DNA of 64,000 bases, from contig NC_044572.1 of assembly GCF_901933205.1 (NCBI RefSeq), positions 110,992,965-111,056,964 on the forward strand. The letters are read 5' to 3'. Positions within the stretch are counted from its first letter, which is position 1. Each line of letters starts with the position of its first letter. The DNA is from Camarhynchus parvulus. Lineage: Eukaryota; Chordata; Aves; Passeriformes; Thraupidae. Positions 1-13,600 of this stretch are shown here, in pieces. The notes beneath the pieces are model-generated. The model was not told the DNA's origin. It saw only the letters and a program-made list of their open reading frames with translations, and searched no databases. The position numbers were made by a program, and so were the translations under genes.

Positions 1-3000
1 TCTTGATAATAGAAATAAATTTCAAGGCTTAAAACCAAATTGCAGAGGCTTACTTTCTTTTAGGACATAACAGTCAAAGTAGAAACTAAAAATCCAGGTC
101 ACCTTGCATAGAAAATGTGCTGAGTTGGTTTTTTTTCTCCCCTCTTTCATGCTTCCACTTGTTTGTGGACTAAACTATTCTGGGATATTTGTTGAAGTCT
201 TCCTGCTGATATGAAACAATGAAGCTAAATAAATTGTTTTATTACTGTAGAGCCAAATACATAGATGAAGTATCAGAAAGTAGAAGATGTCTTGAAACCT
301 ACAAGTATTTAAAATTGCCTGAAAGACTGAGAAACTCTCTTTGAGAACAAAACATAGGAAATAAATGACAAGACAAAAAATGACAAGAAAAATAATCCAA
401 AGACATAAAATGAAAAAAAAAAATCAACAGAAAATCTGCAAACAGACTTGTATAGGCCAGATAAAAAAAAAAAAATATTTATTTTGGAAGTTCTGCAGGA
501 AGTTGACTTCTAAATCAACGGGTAACTTTAATGATGTTTCTCTTGCAGTATTTATTTTGGTATGTGTTTTGTAGGTACCCTGCTGCTAGAATAAATGTAG
601 GAGCTGTAGTTTTCATGTGTATTTTCCCTTAAATTAATTCTTAAATATTTGTGAAGTTCATTTAACAAATGTGGAATGTTTGTTTTGGTATGTAAGAATT
701 TCTAAATTCCTTTTAGGAAAGGAATCTTTAGGCCAGATCTTTTATACAGCCCCTATGGGCAATGTGCTGTAAGTCAGGGTATAATTTTTAAGTGGCCTTT
801 TTTCATTGCCTTGTTGCTAATAATGATCAGAGTGTGACCATATTCTCTGGAAAAGCAGTCTGCCTTAAGGGCTCTGCCCACCTCAACTGTCCTCTGGTAG
901 TGACCTGAAGCAGAAGGTTCACCACAGGCTGGTGTGATAAAGCAAAGGGAGATCAGTTTTCAGCCCCTCTTGTAATTATATTAGTTCAGGAATTGTAAGC
1001 AGTTCCCAGAACATCAGCTCTTGCCTCATCAGTGTTCTTATCTAACTCAGCTTAAAACTGTGTGGAATGAGATGACAGAGGCAGCCTTGTGTGAGTGCAG
1101 CATTCACTGCATCTCTTACTTAGGTACTACTACCTTCCTTCATCACTGCTTTTGCCTGAAGCCACAGGCTCTTCTCTCAGGTGGAAGCCCTTTCACCTCT
1201 TTCCAATGCTTCCATATGCATTCCTTAACGTACCTCCTCTGCTTCATAAAAATGTGCAACTTCAAACACTCAGTTTTCTTCCCATCTTTGCAGTGCAGGA
1301 GCCCAACTCTATAGATAAGGTGACGCTCTTGGTGATTTGGGCTCAGTCAAAATTTATTGGCTTAGCAAACTGTTATCAGCTGAACTCTGCTTCTCTCTGC
1401 ATGTTTGCTGTGAGGTGATGCAGTGTGCCATGTGTTTGAGCACAAGAGGATGCCTTGCATGGCCCAGCAGCTCAGCCCATGTGCTGTTTGCGCCCCATTG
1501 CTGTAAGACAGGAGTAGGGCTCAGCCGTCTGCCAGTGGCATGGGAAAGGCTTGGAGGGAAAAGTTTTAGCACAGCCTCACATGGAATCTCTTAAAAATTG
1601 GTGTCAGAAACAAAAGGCAATTATCAGCCTTAGCTCTGTACTCCCACACCTCATGCACACATATGCACACACATGCACAGCATCTAAGCTCTTCAAATGT
1701 AAGAGAGGGCAGGGCTATAGGCTATACAGCTGATCAGAATAATTTTGCACAATAAATTTTGGCCACATGAATAAAAATGTTGGTGTGTGCAGCAGTTTAC
1801 ATGAAAATACATATACAGGTTGTCTTCCCTAATTTCCAGCTCTAGAACAGGAACTCACATCTTTATTTTACTCAGGTTGTGGATTACTTTGAAAGGACTG
1901 GGTGAGAACAGCAAGAAAGAGGTTTTAACAGACAAAAATGAAACAATTTCATTCCAGTCTTTGTTCTCAAGGTCTTCTTTTGAAGTTACCTAATGAAACT
2001 CAGCTGCGTGCTTCTCTTTAACATGGTTAATGCAGCTGTCAGGCTGGAGAGGGAAGGTGCTAGTATAATTGAAGATTTAATTTTGAACTGTATTGTAAAC
2101 TAGCTTTCATAAAACCCAACAACAGTAAAGTGGTTCATTATGTTTTAGAATGTCTGATGTAAATAAGGTCTCTGAGTGTGTGTAATCAATCTTTCCAAGG
2201 GCCAAAATATTTTGCTGTTCCCAAGCTTGATTTGGTTGTTCAGGCTGAATAGGCTCAGCTCATATGCATTTAGAAACTGACTTGAATTTTAATTTTATTA
2301 TAATGTCTAATTGTGCCTGCTGTGGTTGCCTCTAATTCCTGCAACCCTAGTAGCCCCTCAGCTTTTGCAGAAAGACTCTAGAGATTTTATAAGGTTATTG
2401 ACCAAATCAGAAATGTGCAATCAAGTAAGACAGAGTTACTATACCTAGTGTATGAGAGGCAGAATTTATTCTATTGCCAGTTATCCAGGGAGGAGGGAAG
2501 GCATATAGCAAACTTTCCTGCAGAAGACAGGCGTTTTCTAAGTTTTAGCCCCCTAGTTTGACCATAATTATTTACAATCCACATTGTTCAACTTCCATTG
2601 TCACTTACTGCTTCCTTCACAACTTCAAGGATAGAGGAGGCATCTTAGCGTGTAAAGGAGAAGTTCTAAGGACATGACCACTCTTTGTTTTAATATTGTA
2701 ACATTTTATGTATGATATGAGAGAATTTTTCAGTGCTACTGAAAACCTAACTCCTGTGATCCATTTATTTCATCTGTGTACATTAATCAGTTTCTGTCTT
2801 ATCCTGCTCACAAAAAACAACCCCAAAAAAAGTCATCTTAATATTAGAAAAATGGTGTAGGATGAATGTTGACCAGAGGTTCGACTGACCTCAGTGTGAG
2901 TTCAATGCATTGAGCTCTTATTTTTTTTCTTATTCTTACCTAGATTAAAAAGAATAAAAACAATGTCAAAGCCACTTGCAAAGTCATGGCTGATTTATAC

Positions 3001-4469
3001 ATATTTGCTCCTGGTATCCAAGAAAAAACAATTTTCAAAGTTTGAGTGTTGAGTATGGAGCAGCAGTGACAGAACAGTTTGTCAGTGGAGACCATTATAT
3101 AGAACTATTTAAAGATTGTCCTCGACCTTTCCACCTCTTTTAAAACCTGGTGAGAGAGACTTAAACTTCTCTTTTGCCAGTGGCCTACTGTCAGTTCCAT
3201 ATTTGTGTTTGTTCTTTCCATGCTATGGATGTAAGAGCACATTATGGGGAGATCTTCCAAATCCTCTTTTAAACTCTTGTCTGAGAAAGAGCCCTCAGAT
3301 TCATCCAGGTCAACCTTGGCACTTAAAGTTTAGAGAAATACTTTTCTTTCCTTGATCTCCTCTTAAGCCAACTTCTTACAGTTGTTGGATTGAAATCTGA
3401 CCTCTGTGAAGATAGTGAAGGTTTTATTGGCACTGATGAGTCAAAGGTTTTCAATATTTTCTAGATGCGAATTTTCATCAGAGATACATATGTATATATA
3501 TTTATATATCTATATATCTATATCTGTATCTATATATCTATATATATGTATCTATGCAAATGCTTATGCTGATAAATTACTTGTAAAGCAAAGGTTTTAG
3601 ATTGTTTGTAAGCAGATTTCTCATATTAAAAAAAATGCTCTACCAATAGGAATTTTGTCCATTGATGAAATGTTTCAAAGAGTGCTATTTTCAACATAAC
3701 CTTCAGGAGAAATTAAATACTGATGGTACTTTCATGTGTCAACCTTTTCAGCGCTCACACTCTCAAGTATAATGCCTCAAAAGATAGTACAAGTAGGTGC
3801 TACCACAAAGGCACTGTTGATTGCTGGGAAATCATTTATTATATATTGAGATGTCCTACAGAATTCCTGATCTTTAGCCATAAGTGTAATATACAGAAAT
3901 GGAGCCAGAACTATGTTACTACAGGGAGTTTTAGTCTTTATTTTCTCTTTAGCTCAGCATCCTCATTTGAAAAGGAACATAAAAAAGTTAAATCCATACT
4001 GTATTCACAGACAGACAATAGCCCACATCTGGGTTCATGTAGCTGTTGATACTCACATCTGGCTCTTTTGGAGGTGTCATTGTACGTGTTTCTGTGTCAA
4101 AAAGTGTGTAATATGTGGAGGATCAGCTTTTATTTTGTGTACAAGTGGGGTATTTCATCAATTAATGAAAAGATGGGAAATAAGAGCACAGCTGATTTGA
4201 AGCAATTTGGAAGGAGTTTCACAAAATCGTCATGGGTGAAATAGCACCTTATTATTGCAAAATCTGCCTTTAATATTTACTACTGTAACATTTGTTCTCG
4301 TAATCTAAACACAGTAAATACAATGATCATTGAAAACAGTCTTGAGTATTTGTTAACATCTTTATGGTGACTGTACCTATCTATCAAGTATTCTTATTCA
4401 AAATATCACTTCTAACAATTCTAAGTGCTAACTGAAAATAACTTTTTTTCTTTATTCCCTCCTTTGAAG
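1..4469 (+). other. SNTG1: SNTG1 intron upstream of the first visible exon (5' end outside window)
   Basis: This AT-rich non-coding stretch ends in a polypyrimidine tract and AG just before 4470. The recalled SNTG1 protein has only about nine residues before the first visible exon, so the start codon must lie in an exon further upstream. I looked for a short exon encoding that N-terminus here and saw none. Short open frames near 1021-1733 have no recognisable product. The only clear structure is the AT-rich simple repeat near 3486. Confidence 0.7.
3484..3557. repeat. AT-rich simple repeat (TATATC/TA-rich)
   Basis: Irregular repeats of TATATCTA, TATATA and TATCTG units run for about 70 bp. 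The tract is a degenerate low-complexity microsatellite. A 64-codon open frame over it encodes an Ile/Tyr-rich run that is only a translation of the repeat. Confidence 0.8.
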
Positions 4470-4604
4470 ACAAAGACAGGGGTTTGTTTGCTGCAGGATG
4501 GTAACCAGGAGCCTTTCAAAGTGCGACTGCACTTAGCCAAAGATATTTTGATGATCCAGGAGCAGGATGTGATCTGTGTGTCTGGTGAGCCTTTCTATTC
4601 TGGT
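4470..4604 (+). CDS. SNTG1: SNTG1 exon: N-terminal half of split PH domain
   Basis: This 135-nt exon encodes 45 codons and has phase 0 at both ends. The acceptor is a T-rich tract ending TTGAAG and the donor is GGT|gtaagt. The peptide starts [13 protein letters not shown] and ends GEPFYSG. It carries the first beta strands of syntrophin PH1, which is interrupted after this exon by the PDZ insertion. The reading frame stays open upstream to 4425, but that part is the polypyrimidine tract and not coding. The next exon begins in frame with ERTVTIRR, which confirms the donor. An even number of codons means skipping this exon would keep frame but destroy the PH fold. Confidence 0.95.
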
Positions 4605-7600
4605 GTAAGTAGTTTTTATTTCTTCTTTAAGATGTTCTTTACAAAGAAACCGTGCTGTGTGTATGTGTGTGCGGGTGCATACACACATCTTTATGCATTT
4701 GCTTCCATGGATTGGTATTTCATTTTACACTGTTAACACTAAGTGTATTTTAGGGCTTCTTTTGTGAGTAAATATTAGCAATACTCATCTAAGAAGCATC
4801 AATAAGAAAATAAGGTATATGCATGACTGCAGCACTGTTTCTCTTCTCTCATCCTTGGGTATTGGAGCCAATGAATGTGGGAGAAATGACACGAGAATGG
4901 TTTTTACAGGGAGTACAGATACCTCAAAGTACCTGTATCTAAGTATTGTCTGTGGAGTGATAAGATAATTATATCAGGGCTTTGCTGGTACAGGAATTAC
5001 CTTTTATCCTCTTTTGCTTGGGTTCCTTCCTGTGGTAGGCCAGCACTAGACTTCAGGAATGCTGTGAGAGTCACTATCTTTAACAGCATGTCATGTTAAC
5101 AGAGATGGAACAGAGGGATAATGGGCTTTTTGTATTACTGTTTTTACCTGATGTGTCAAATTCCTTATTTAAGCATCATATTGAATTTTGTGCATGAGAA
5201 ATTACAATTATTTGGAAGATCTGTAAAATTTTATACAGAATAATTCCAAAGGGTTTAGAGCTATTGTAATGCAAAGTGTTTATTTAATATTAGGAGATAG
5301 GTACAAAAATAATAGAAAACATTTAGTATTAATTTCTGTAGACATTTTTATTGATACTGTAATTATATTTTATAGAGATCTCCCTTTAAGCTAAGTAAAA
5401 TAATAATAGAATTTCATGTTAAATCTTGTGAGGCATAGTAGTGTGATATCTGTTTATACAAATGTTTTGTTAATGCTATTATGTCTGCTTTATTATTTAA
5501 TTGCTGCTCTTGCCACATACTTGCATCTCTAAATACAAGCACAGTAAAAAGATAGAAAGCACAAATGAAAAATAAATTGGTAGAATGTTAGCAATGCAAA
5601 GAGTGTGAAAGATTAATGAAAAAATGTATCAAATTATCCTTCTTATGATTATGAATATGTCAAGGTGAATTCTTCGGAGCTTTTCTCTGAAACAAGAGGA
5701 ACACATTGCTCAGAGTCTCCATAGAGTCTGGGTCTATTTGCTTGACAAATCTGACATTAGCTTCTGACTGTTTCATGCTGAACAAAGGCAGTTTGCTAAC
5801 ACAGGTCTGTATCCTTTATGTGGAATATAGATGCTCCTTTTACCAATCAGAGTCCCGTGTTCCTCAATAGACAGGACATCCAACAGCCAGGATAGAAAGA
5901 AGTTATGAGTTCAAGCTCAAGCTGTAGTTGTTCAATTAGCAACATAGACTGTGGCACCATTATTTCACCAACACCATTCTGACTTTATTTATTAAAAGAT
6001 TTTATCACTCAGAAATATGACTTTCATTATTCTGCTGTAATATCTGTAATATCCTGCTGAACTTGTTATTTAAATGTCTTCATGAAATGCATATTAATTT
6101 TTTTCCCTTTTCACAGCAAGGCTTTCTCTTACAGTGTTTCTCTCCTTAGTTTTGCAAAGGCTCTGTAGAAAATAATGAATTATTTGCTTCCCCAGTTAAA
6201 CTCCCCCATGTTATTTGCATATTAATGCATAACTCATTAACTGATAGATATTAGTGTGTTGATGCAGAGTTTTTTTCCTGGAAGTATCGTTGTTGGAGTA
6301 GTGACTTCTGAGCACTTTACTCTGATTTCCTTTAGGGTTAAGTCTAGTTTTTTTTAGCAGTAGGTTCATTCCAAATAAGGATGATTGGCATTTCACAGAC
6401 AGTTAACGGTCCTTTTGTCATAGGTAATTTGAATAATCTGGAATCATGTACCTTGGTTGTATACTGTAATCACAGAAGTCCCACAGGCTTCCTTTTTTTT
6501 CCTCCCTGTTTTTCCTCAGTTTTATTCCTGATTTATTAGGTTTAATTTGTTTGTTTGCATATTTTTCCTATATTTTACTTTGTTGGGTTTATTTTGTTCT
6601 GTTTTTCTGTTATTCTAGATAACTTATTGCATTTATCTTTCCTTTACCTGAATTCTGCAAAGCAAGGGATTTCATTAGCAACTGATACTTAATGCCTCAG
6701 AGAATGAACTCTTTAAGCATAAAAATAAAATTTTTGTCTAAGGAACAATAGTATTGCTAAATTTTACAGACAAGTAGCTACAGTAAAAGTAATTTTTAAT
6801 CTGTTTAAATAAATAATCTTTAAATGATTTGATTGTAAGGTTTTGCTTTACCACTGCTACACTGGTATGGAACGAAAGGCTATTACTGTGTTTCTAGTTC
6901 AGAACAGTGTCTCTTCTGTTTGTTGAGTCTGAATCAATTTGCATGCTCCTCTGTGTAGGACAGTCTTTAAACAGGCACTTAACGTTCCAGCAGCATCCAG
7001 ATCTGCATCCTGTGGAATAATCTAAATAAAATCAATGGCTCCTTAGGAATGAAGTGCTGTTTAATGTGAGTGTATGGGATAAGGACCTGGTTCTTAATTT
7101 CGAACACTTCCTTTTGGTGTTAGACAGTTCTAGTTTCCAAAACTAAAGAGGTGCAAAGAAACATTGTTTCTTCTTTTGTTGTGTACAGTTTGAAGTAAGA
7201 AAATAAAATGCATAGAAAATTATAAGCAAAATAAATAGTGTTTATTTATTAACACTAAAAAAGGAAAGCATCTGTTGCTTTAGTGGTCTGAAAAAAGCAT
7301 TAATGAGGGTTCTGCAGCAATTGTACCTATAGCAACTCCATACAGGATCAACCATCATTCAAATGATCATGGACTACATCTAAATTTGAGCATCAGTTGC
7401 ATCAATAAGTATTAAATATATTTCTTTTTGTGTGCAATAAGAAGGTCTTGCTTTCCAAGAGAAACAAGTGTAGCGGGTTCAGCATTATGCTGCTAGCAAA
7501 TACCCAATGTAGATTTGAGCTCCCGTGCAAATGACCAAAATTGGGATGAGAACATATTGTGAAACTCAAAGGCAATGTTGTTACTAATCTGAATTAAATC

Positions 7601-10600
7601 CTTGCCTGTTGAGAGGTTTTGTGTTATGGGAAGTGTTTGCCTCAGTTGGAGTGGCTTGTGTTGGAAGATAAGACTGCTGTCCCTTAGGTCAGGTACACCT
7701 TTTTCTCCTGGAGCGGTTACTAAATGTCCCAAAAAGAGTTGAATTAAACCATGTAGGAACCTCATCACTATTTATGGCAGAATTGTACAATATCTTTATC
7801 TATTCTTTTAAGCGTATTTCTTTAATTTCTTGAAATTACGCTCACAAAAGTTTGCTGTATGGTGGTCCATATAAGAATGTGCAGTGAGGCAACTCCCACT
7901 CTTTTTAGACACACATTTAAATAGCCTGGACTAACCAGGAAAGCCTAATGCTGATCTTGGTGAAAATTATGATGGTAGAGGAAATAGATAGCCTAAGGTA
8001 TGGCATATCTGAAGTAGATTTGTTCCTAGGAAAGGTTTTAATATTTGCCATTCCAGAATCAGTATTTTTATTTTAGATTTAATCCTCACAGTTTCTATTA
8101 CCTTTCCTGAACATGAAATTCAAGGAAAAGGATTATTGTGCTATATCAAGATAAGCAGTTTGTCTGTTTAGGAAGCTGTGGATTTTTGCTTCTTTTCTTT
8201 AATAAATTTCATTCATTGATTGTACTCAGAATTTTTCTATACATAGAGTCTATGTGCATGTGAGATCTATAAATTAAGAATATGACAATGAACCATCTGA
8301 CAGAATGGACGACTTGAATCAGCTACTCTTTTTTCTTAAAGAATCAAAATAAACTGCAAGCAGCTGGCAAATTGTTAGCTACTAGGGTAGTTTGTATTTC
8401 TACAAAATTTTCTTAAATATTCTTTTAAAGGGTCATAGATTTTACAAAATACTGCTAACTCACCTGATGATAACATACAGATGAGTCACATCTCTTCCAA
8501 GTAATTTATTTCTATGGTGCTGTATAGTAAATGCATTAATTAATTAAAGATTAAGAAGTTCTTTTAGTGGTTTGATTTTTTAATTAAAGATCTTTGGGGA
8601 AAATTTGTGTGAAGGTCAGTCATAATTCAATACCAATAAAAAATGAGAGAATGGTTTTGGGTTTTTTTTGTGAATTGATAGAGCAACAGCTCTCGGAGTA
8701 GCATGGCATTTGTCCAAGCTTTTAACTGAGGTTGATACAATTGTATCTAAATGTAGCCTATGGACTGTAATTGGTTTTGTGATTAAAAAACTATCAATAA
8801 ACACCTTTACTAAGGCCAGGATGTAACACTGTCTCAAAATGTTGCACTGCAGCCAGATCTGTTTTGTGATATTGTAAACCACATCATCTTTTTCTTTTTT
8901 TTTTTACTGGAAGCGTAAAAAAAATTATGTCTCACTTTTAGGGTTGTCTGTATGCTATTGTGAAATCGAGTGCTGAAAGATTCATAAATATATACAAAGC
9001 CCATAAAGTATTAAAAAAAAATTAGTTGTTAGAGATTTTCTAATTTTTTTTTAGTTTTGTATTAAAAAAAGTATTTTAAATTAAAAACTTTACACAATAG
9101 AATTTTTTCTTGATTTTAAAAATTTCAATAATAAAGTTATTAATTTTTAAGAATAAATTTAAATTCAGAACACAGCACTTAGGGATGACATGCCTGGGAA
9201 ATCACATGAAGTTATTACATTTTCCTTGCTTGAATATTTATTTTTTTGAGATTTCCTGAGAATTAATTTTGTATTTGTTATATTGGATCATTCTCTTTTG
9301 AAAATTATGAATTTTCTTGTCATATATTTTAGTATTGCTAAAAAAGATTCAATTAACACTAGCAATTTAAATGAATATAAATAGAAGAAAAAAATTAAAA
9401 TCTTAAAATGGTAAATTATAGTTTTGACTTATTTTTTCTATTGCCTTTATTTACAATTTTGATTCTGATGTGCGATTGAATATTATAAGCAATGCCAAAA
9501 TGGAACTCCCTGTCTTGTAAAGAATTGCAAATATGTGGACAGATAGGTAACTTTTCAAACACTTTCCATTCTTGTTACCTTCACAAAGCTACCAGTAAGA
9601 ATCTTTCGGTTTTTTATCTTTTTGGTATCTGTCAGCTATTCAGTGGAGTGAATCCATTTTTTCACTGAAGTCGTCAAGTATCTATCAGATGATTTTCCCC
9701 TGCCAATCTGGACAGCTTTAAAGTGACAACCTGACAGATGTAAATATGATTATTTAGGGAAAGCCTAAGGCAGCTTATTTTTCTGGAGCTACTTAAAAGT
9801 AAAAAGCATAGCAATCTGTTGAGGTTAAAAGTGCCATTTATAATGCCAGATTTGAAAGAAAATAATGACTTTTCCTCCTTGGATGAAGGCTTTTCCTTCC
9901 CAAGAAAGAAAAATATTGCAAACCAGAAAAAACTCAGAGAACTTAAAACATTGAAAGCAGTGGATGATGCAAGGCAGTTGCTGGAAACTACAGAGGAATG
10001 TTCCTTATGAAACCTGGTGGAAGTTCAGATCCTGACTATGGGTTTATAGGTTTGTTTCTCTTTAATTTCTGTACTAAGAAATGCAATATTCCTGAAGTTA
10101 ACCAATTGTATGAGTGGAAATTTTATAAGTAGATATTTAGGTGAGTGTTTCAGCTTTCAAGCGTAGGCTGCCGGACCAGAAACATTTTGAAGTATGAAGG
10201 ATTGAGAGCTCTTTTTCATTCTAGTCATTGTTATCAGCCTGCACGACACTGCTGTGTTTGCCACCCTCAGTTTCCAGCGCAGATGCAGAGGAAGGGGGAT
10301 TTCCAGTTGACCAGGCAGGTTGCAGCCCTCCCTTACTGCCAACCTCCTCCAGTTGCATGAGGAACTGAAATAATGAGACAAGCTTCAAATGCCACATGAT
10401 GGAGGTTGGTAGCTGATGAACAAGTCTGCTGGCAAACCTTTTTAGCACTATTAATTCAAATTGGGAATCTGACTGACCTGTGTCCTTTACACTCAGAATG
10501 ATTATAAAGCTTGCCCAGGTAAATTAATCCAAAAAAATGTCACTAAGAAAGAGCAAAGCACAGCACAAAGCATTACCCAAAAGAGGACTTAAAACCTAGA

Positions 10601-13600
10601 AAATGTATGTAAGGATTCAATAAAATTTTAAAAATCCTCATTATATTTTCTTATTTCAAAGTTTAGTAGGATTACTAATAACTGATCAATTATATGAGAG
10701 TGTGGCCTTGAATGTATTGTGGCATCAAATGTTACCAGGTTGATCTATGAAGTTGCTGCCAATGTATTGATTTTATCTTTATACTATTACATTTTAAAAT
10801 TTATGTTCTACTATTTTCCTCCATTTCTTCCTCCTACATCTTTCCATGTCATTGTACTGTTGTAGATTCCTCTCCATGTCTATTCCTTTTTTCCCCACCT
10901 CCTGTTTTGTGCTGCAAACCTTTCAGCTTTTTATCACTTTCTTCCCTATGTAAAATACCTTGGTCTCTCTTCTAATCCTCTGAAAAGAGAGGTCTTGTTT
11001 TCTGTCTGTACCTAGACAAACTAATTCTTAATACCTTTACTCTTGTAAGATGAATATCCAGTCTCACCAGATGAATAACCATACACTGGGAAAAAGGTTG
11101 AGAAATGGTATATTTAAGTTTCACATGCTGTTAACTCAGTTTTGTTAAGATTTTTGAAGTTTCTTCATCCTTTTGTTCAATATATATTTGACTTCTTTCA
11201 CAGAGACACAGTATTTGATATTAGATCTCGTTAGATGACTGCTTTATATTATACAAGATAGATAGTTTGAAAAATATTGCTAACCAAATATTTTTTAAGA
11301 GTCAATTAAATAATTATAAACATTCTTTTACATCATATTCGATTCAGTATGAAATACTTGAATTTTTACTATGCTCCAAGATGTAACTTAAAAATAACAG
11401 TATCTCTCAACTAAATATAAATAGTTAATGATTACCTATGATTTATTACCTAGATTCTGGGTTTTCCTTTCCTCACTATTTATGTTGCTCTGTGTTCACA
11501 TGGTCATTTTTCACTTCTGATCTTACTTATGAAAACATTTATGTTCCCCAGAAGATCATATGGATTTTGAGAAATTTTAGTACCTCTAATGAAAGCCTCA
11601 AAAACATTGTTTCTCTTTCACTGCATAGCTCTGAGGAAGATTTTTTTTTTTTTGGCGGAACTCATTGCTGTCCTTTCCAGTCAATTTTCTGAGACACATG
11701 GAAAATGCTGACAGCATGGCAGCAGCTTTGTGTTTTTCAATAAAATAATAACTACTTTTGTTCTGTTCCAGGAAACAGCAAGAACACTACTCTGAATCTT
11801 GCTTTTAAGAGTCCTAGGAGCTCTAACCTTCCTTCTGTTTCTTATCATGTAGATAACAAATGTGAAAATTGAATTACAAGCTCACAGAACACTTTGTGTA
11901 GTCTTGATAGTGAACTAAGTATCTTTTCATCTCAACCAAGTTTTATTTTGTAAACTTGGAAATGAAGGTGCTTTTGGAATTTGCAAAACCACTGCAAATT
12001 CATAGTATATCATGTGATGCAAAAAGAGGGGAACACATAAAAATATTAATAGAGAATCAACAGAACATCAGTATTTTTAACCTGAACAACAAAATAGTCA
12101 GTCAGGATACTTAGAGCACTTTGCAACTTGTACAAAATTTTTTGCCTTCAGAGTTCTTGCTGTGTTTTATGAATGAATAGTTATAAATCTTTTTAAGAAC
12201 TTAAAGCTATTAGACCAGAGAAAGGCTTTTTATTATTGTTATTGTTCACTTGAAATGCGAATTAAAGGCATCAGAACAAAATAATTTGCTTCAGATTGCT
12301 GGTTAAATTTATTTTGAGCATTAATCATTATAGTAAAAATATGTTACATTAAAATATATTGCTTTGCTGACAAGGTATATTCCATTCACCTGGGTTGAAA
12401 ATGGCACTGAAAGTTAAGTTTGGTTTGGGGTTTTTGAGGGTTACATAAAATAAATCATGTGCAAATCAAATTATAAACTTACTTAGACAAAGGAGTTTCC
12501 TGCCAAAACATTTCAAAGCAAGTATCTATCATCAAAATACTGATTCAAGTTACTTTGTAAGTCAAAAGGGATGAATTTATCTTTTTCAAGCTAAATTTGA
12601 CATTCTGCCTCTATATTCGATGCAGTTCATTAATAACTAATTTGGACACCTGCTTTGACCTGCCAGGATTGAATGTGTTTATTTTTCTTTATCAATTACA
12701 AAAATAAACTTGCATGGAACAATGGCTGATTAGAGCTGGGGCTTTGTCCCAAACCAAAATTCAGGTGTCTGAAATGTTTGCTTCTAACTGTTCTGGAAAT
12801 GCTGTTTCACTATAAGGTTTATATGGGATTTTAAATTGCAGACTAAGGGATTACTTTTACTAAAGAAATATACAACTTGTATGTAATTCTGATTTGTACT
12901 TTGAAGGTCATTTGCATGTTTGTTATTTTAGCTAACTTGATGTAAAGAAAATGTAATTCTGCAAATAAGCAAAGTATTATTTCTTTATTGTAAAACTCAG
13001 AGGTGTGTTGATTTAGCCTGGATTAAATACAATGCAGTGCCTTCCCTTCACATTACACATCACTCAAGTGAATCTAGTTTGCAATATGCTTTTGAAGTGA
13101 AATTCAGTTCAGTAACTCTCTGGTCCCAAAATATTTAAGATCAAATTTCAATGGAGATAGAAAAGAACCTAAAAAAAAATACTAGACAAAACCCTCTGAT
13201 ACATTATGTTGAGCTGAAAAAGTGTCTTGAAATTTTTCAGGTTTCCTCCCTTACTTCTATACAGTTTTGCCTATTTAGAAATCATCCATGCTAACATGAC
13301 TTTTTTCACACAAAGAAGTAGTGCTGAACTCCAGTGTGAAATCTTTCTAGTTTCCTGTCAGACAGCACTGGCAAACTCACAGAAGACCCTGGATCAAGTG
13401 TTTTCAGGATTATCTTGAAGTCTGATAGTGTGCCTTTGCTTGAAACTATCTTGATTCTGCCTTTGGTGAAAACCAAAAAGTATATTTTATTGACTCTTTT
13501 ATGTGAGCACTTTTTTATGGGTACTTAGGCGCGTGTTGAGCTATGAAAGACAACAAGGACAGAAACATTCTTCAGTATAGTTTTCTGTTAGGTTTTTAAA

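Noticed and set aside
4425..4469. In-frame upstream extension of the first exon
   Set aside because: It is the polypyrimidine tract ending in AG. The encoded residues differ entirely from the SNTG1 N-terminus, and the exon begins naturally at 4470.
7493..7768. Minus-strand 91-codon open frame in intron 1
   Set aside because: No domain, motif or family resemblance was found. It sits deep in an intron with no promoter or splice context.
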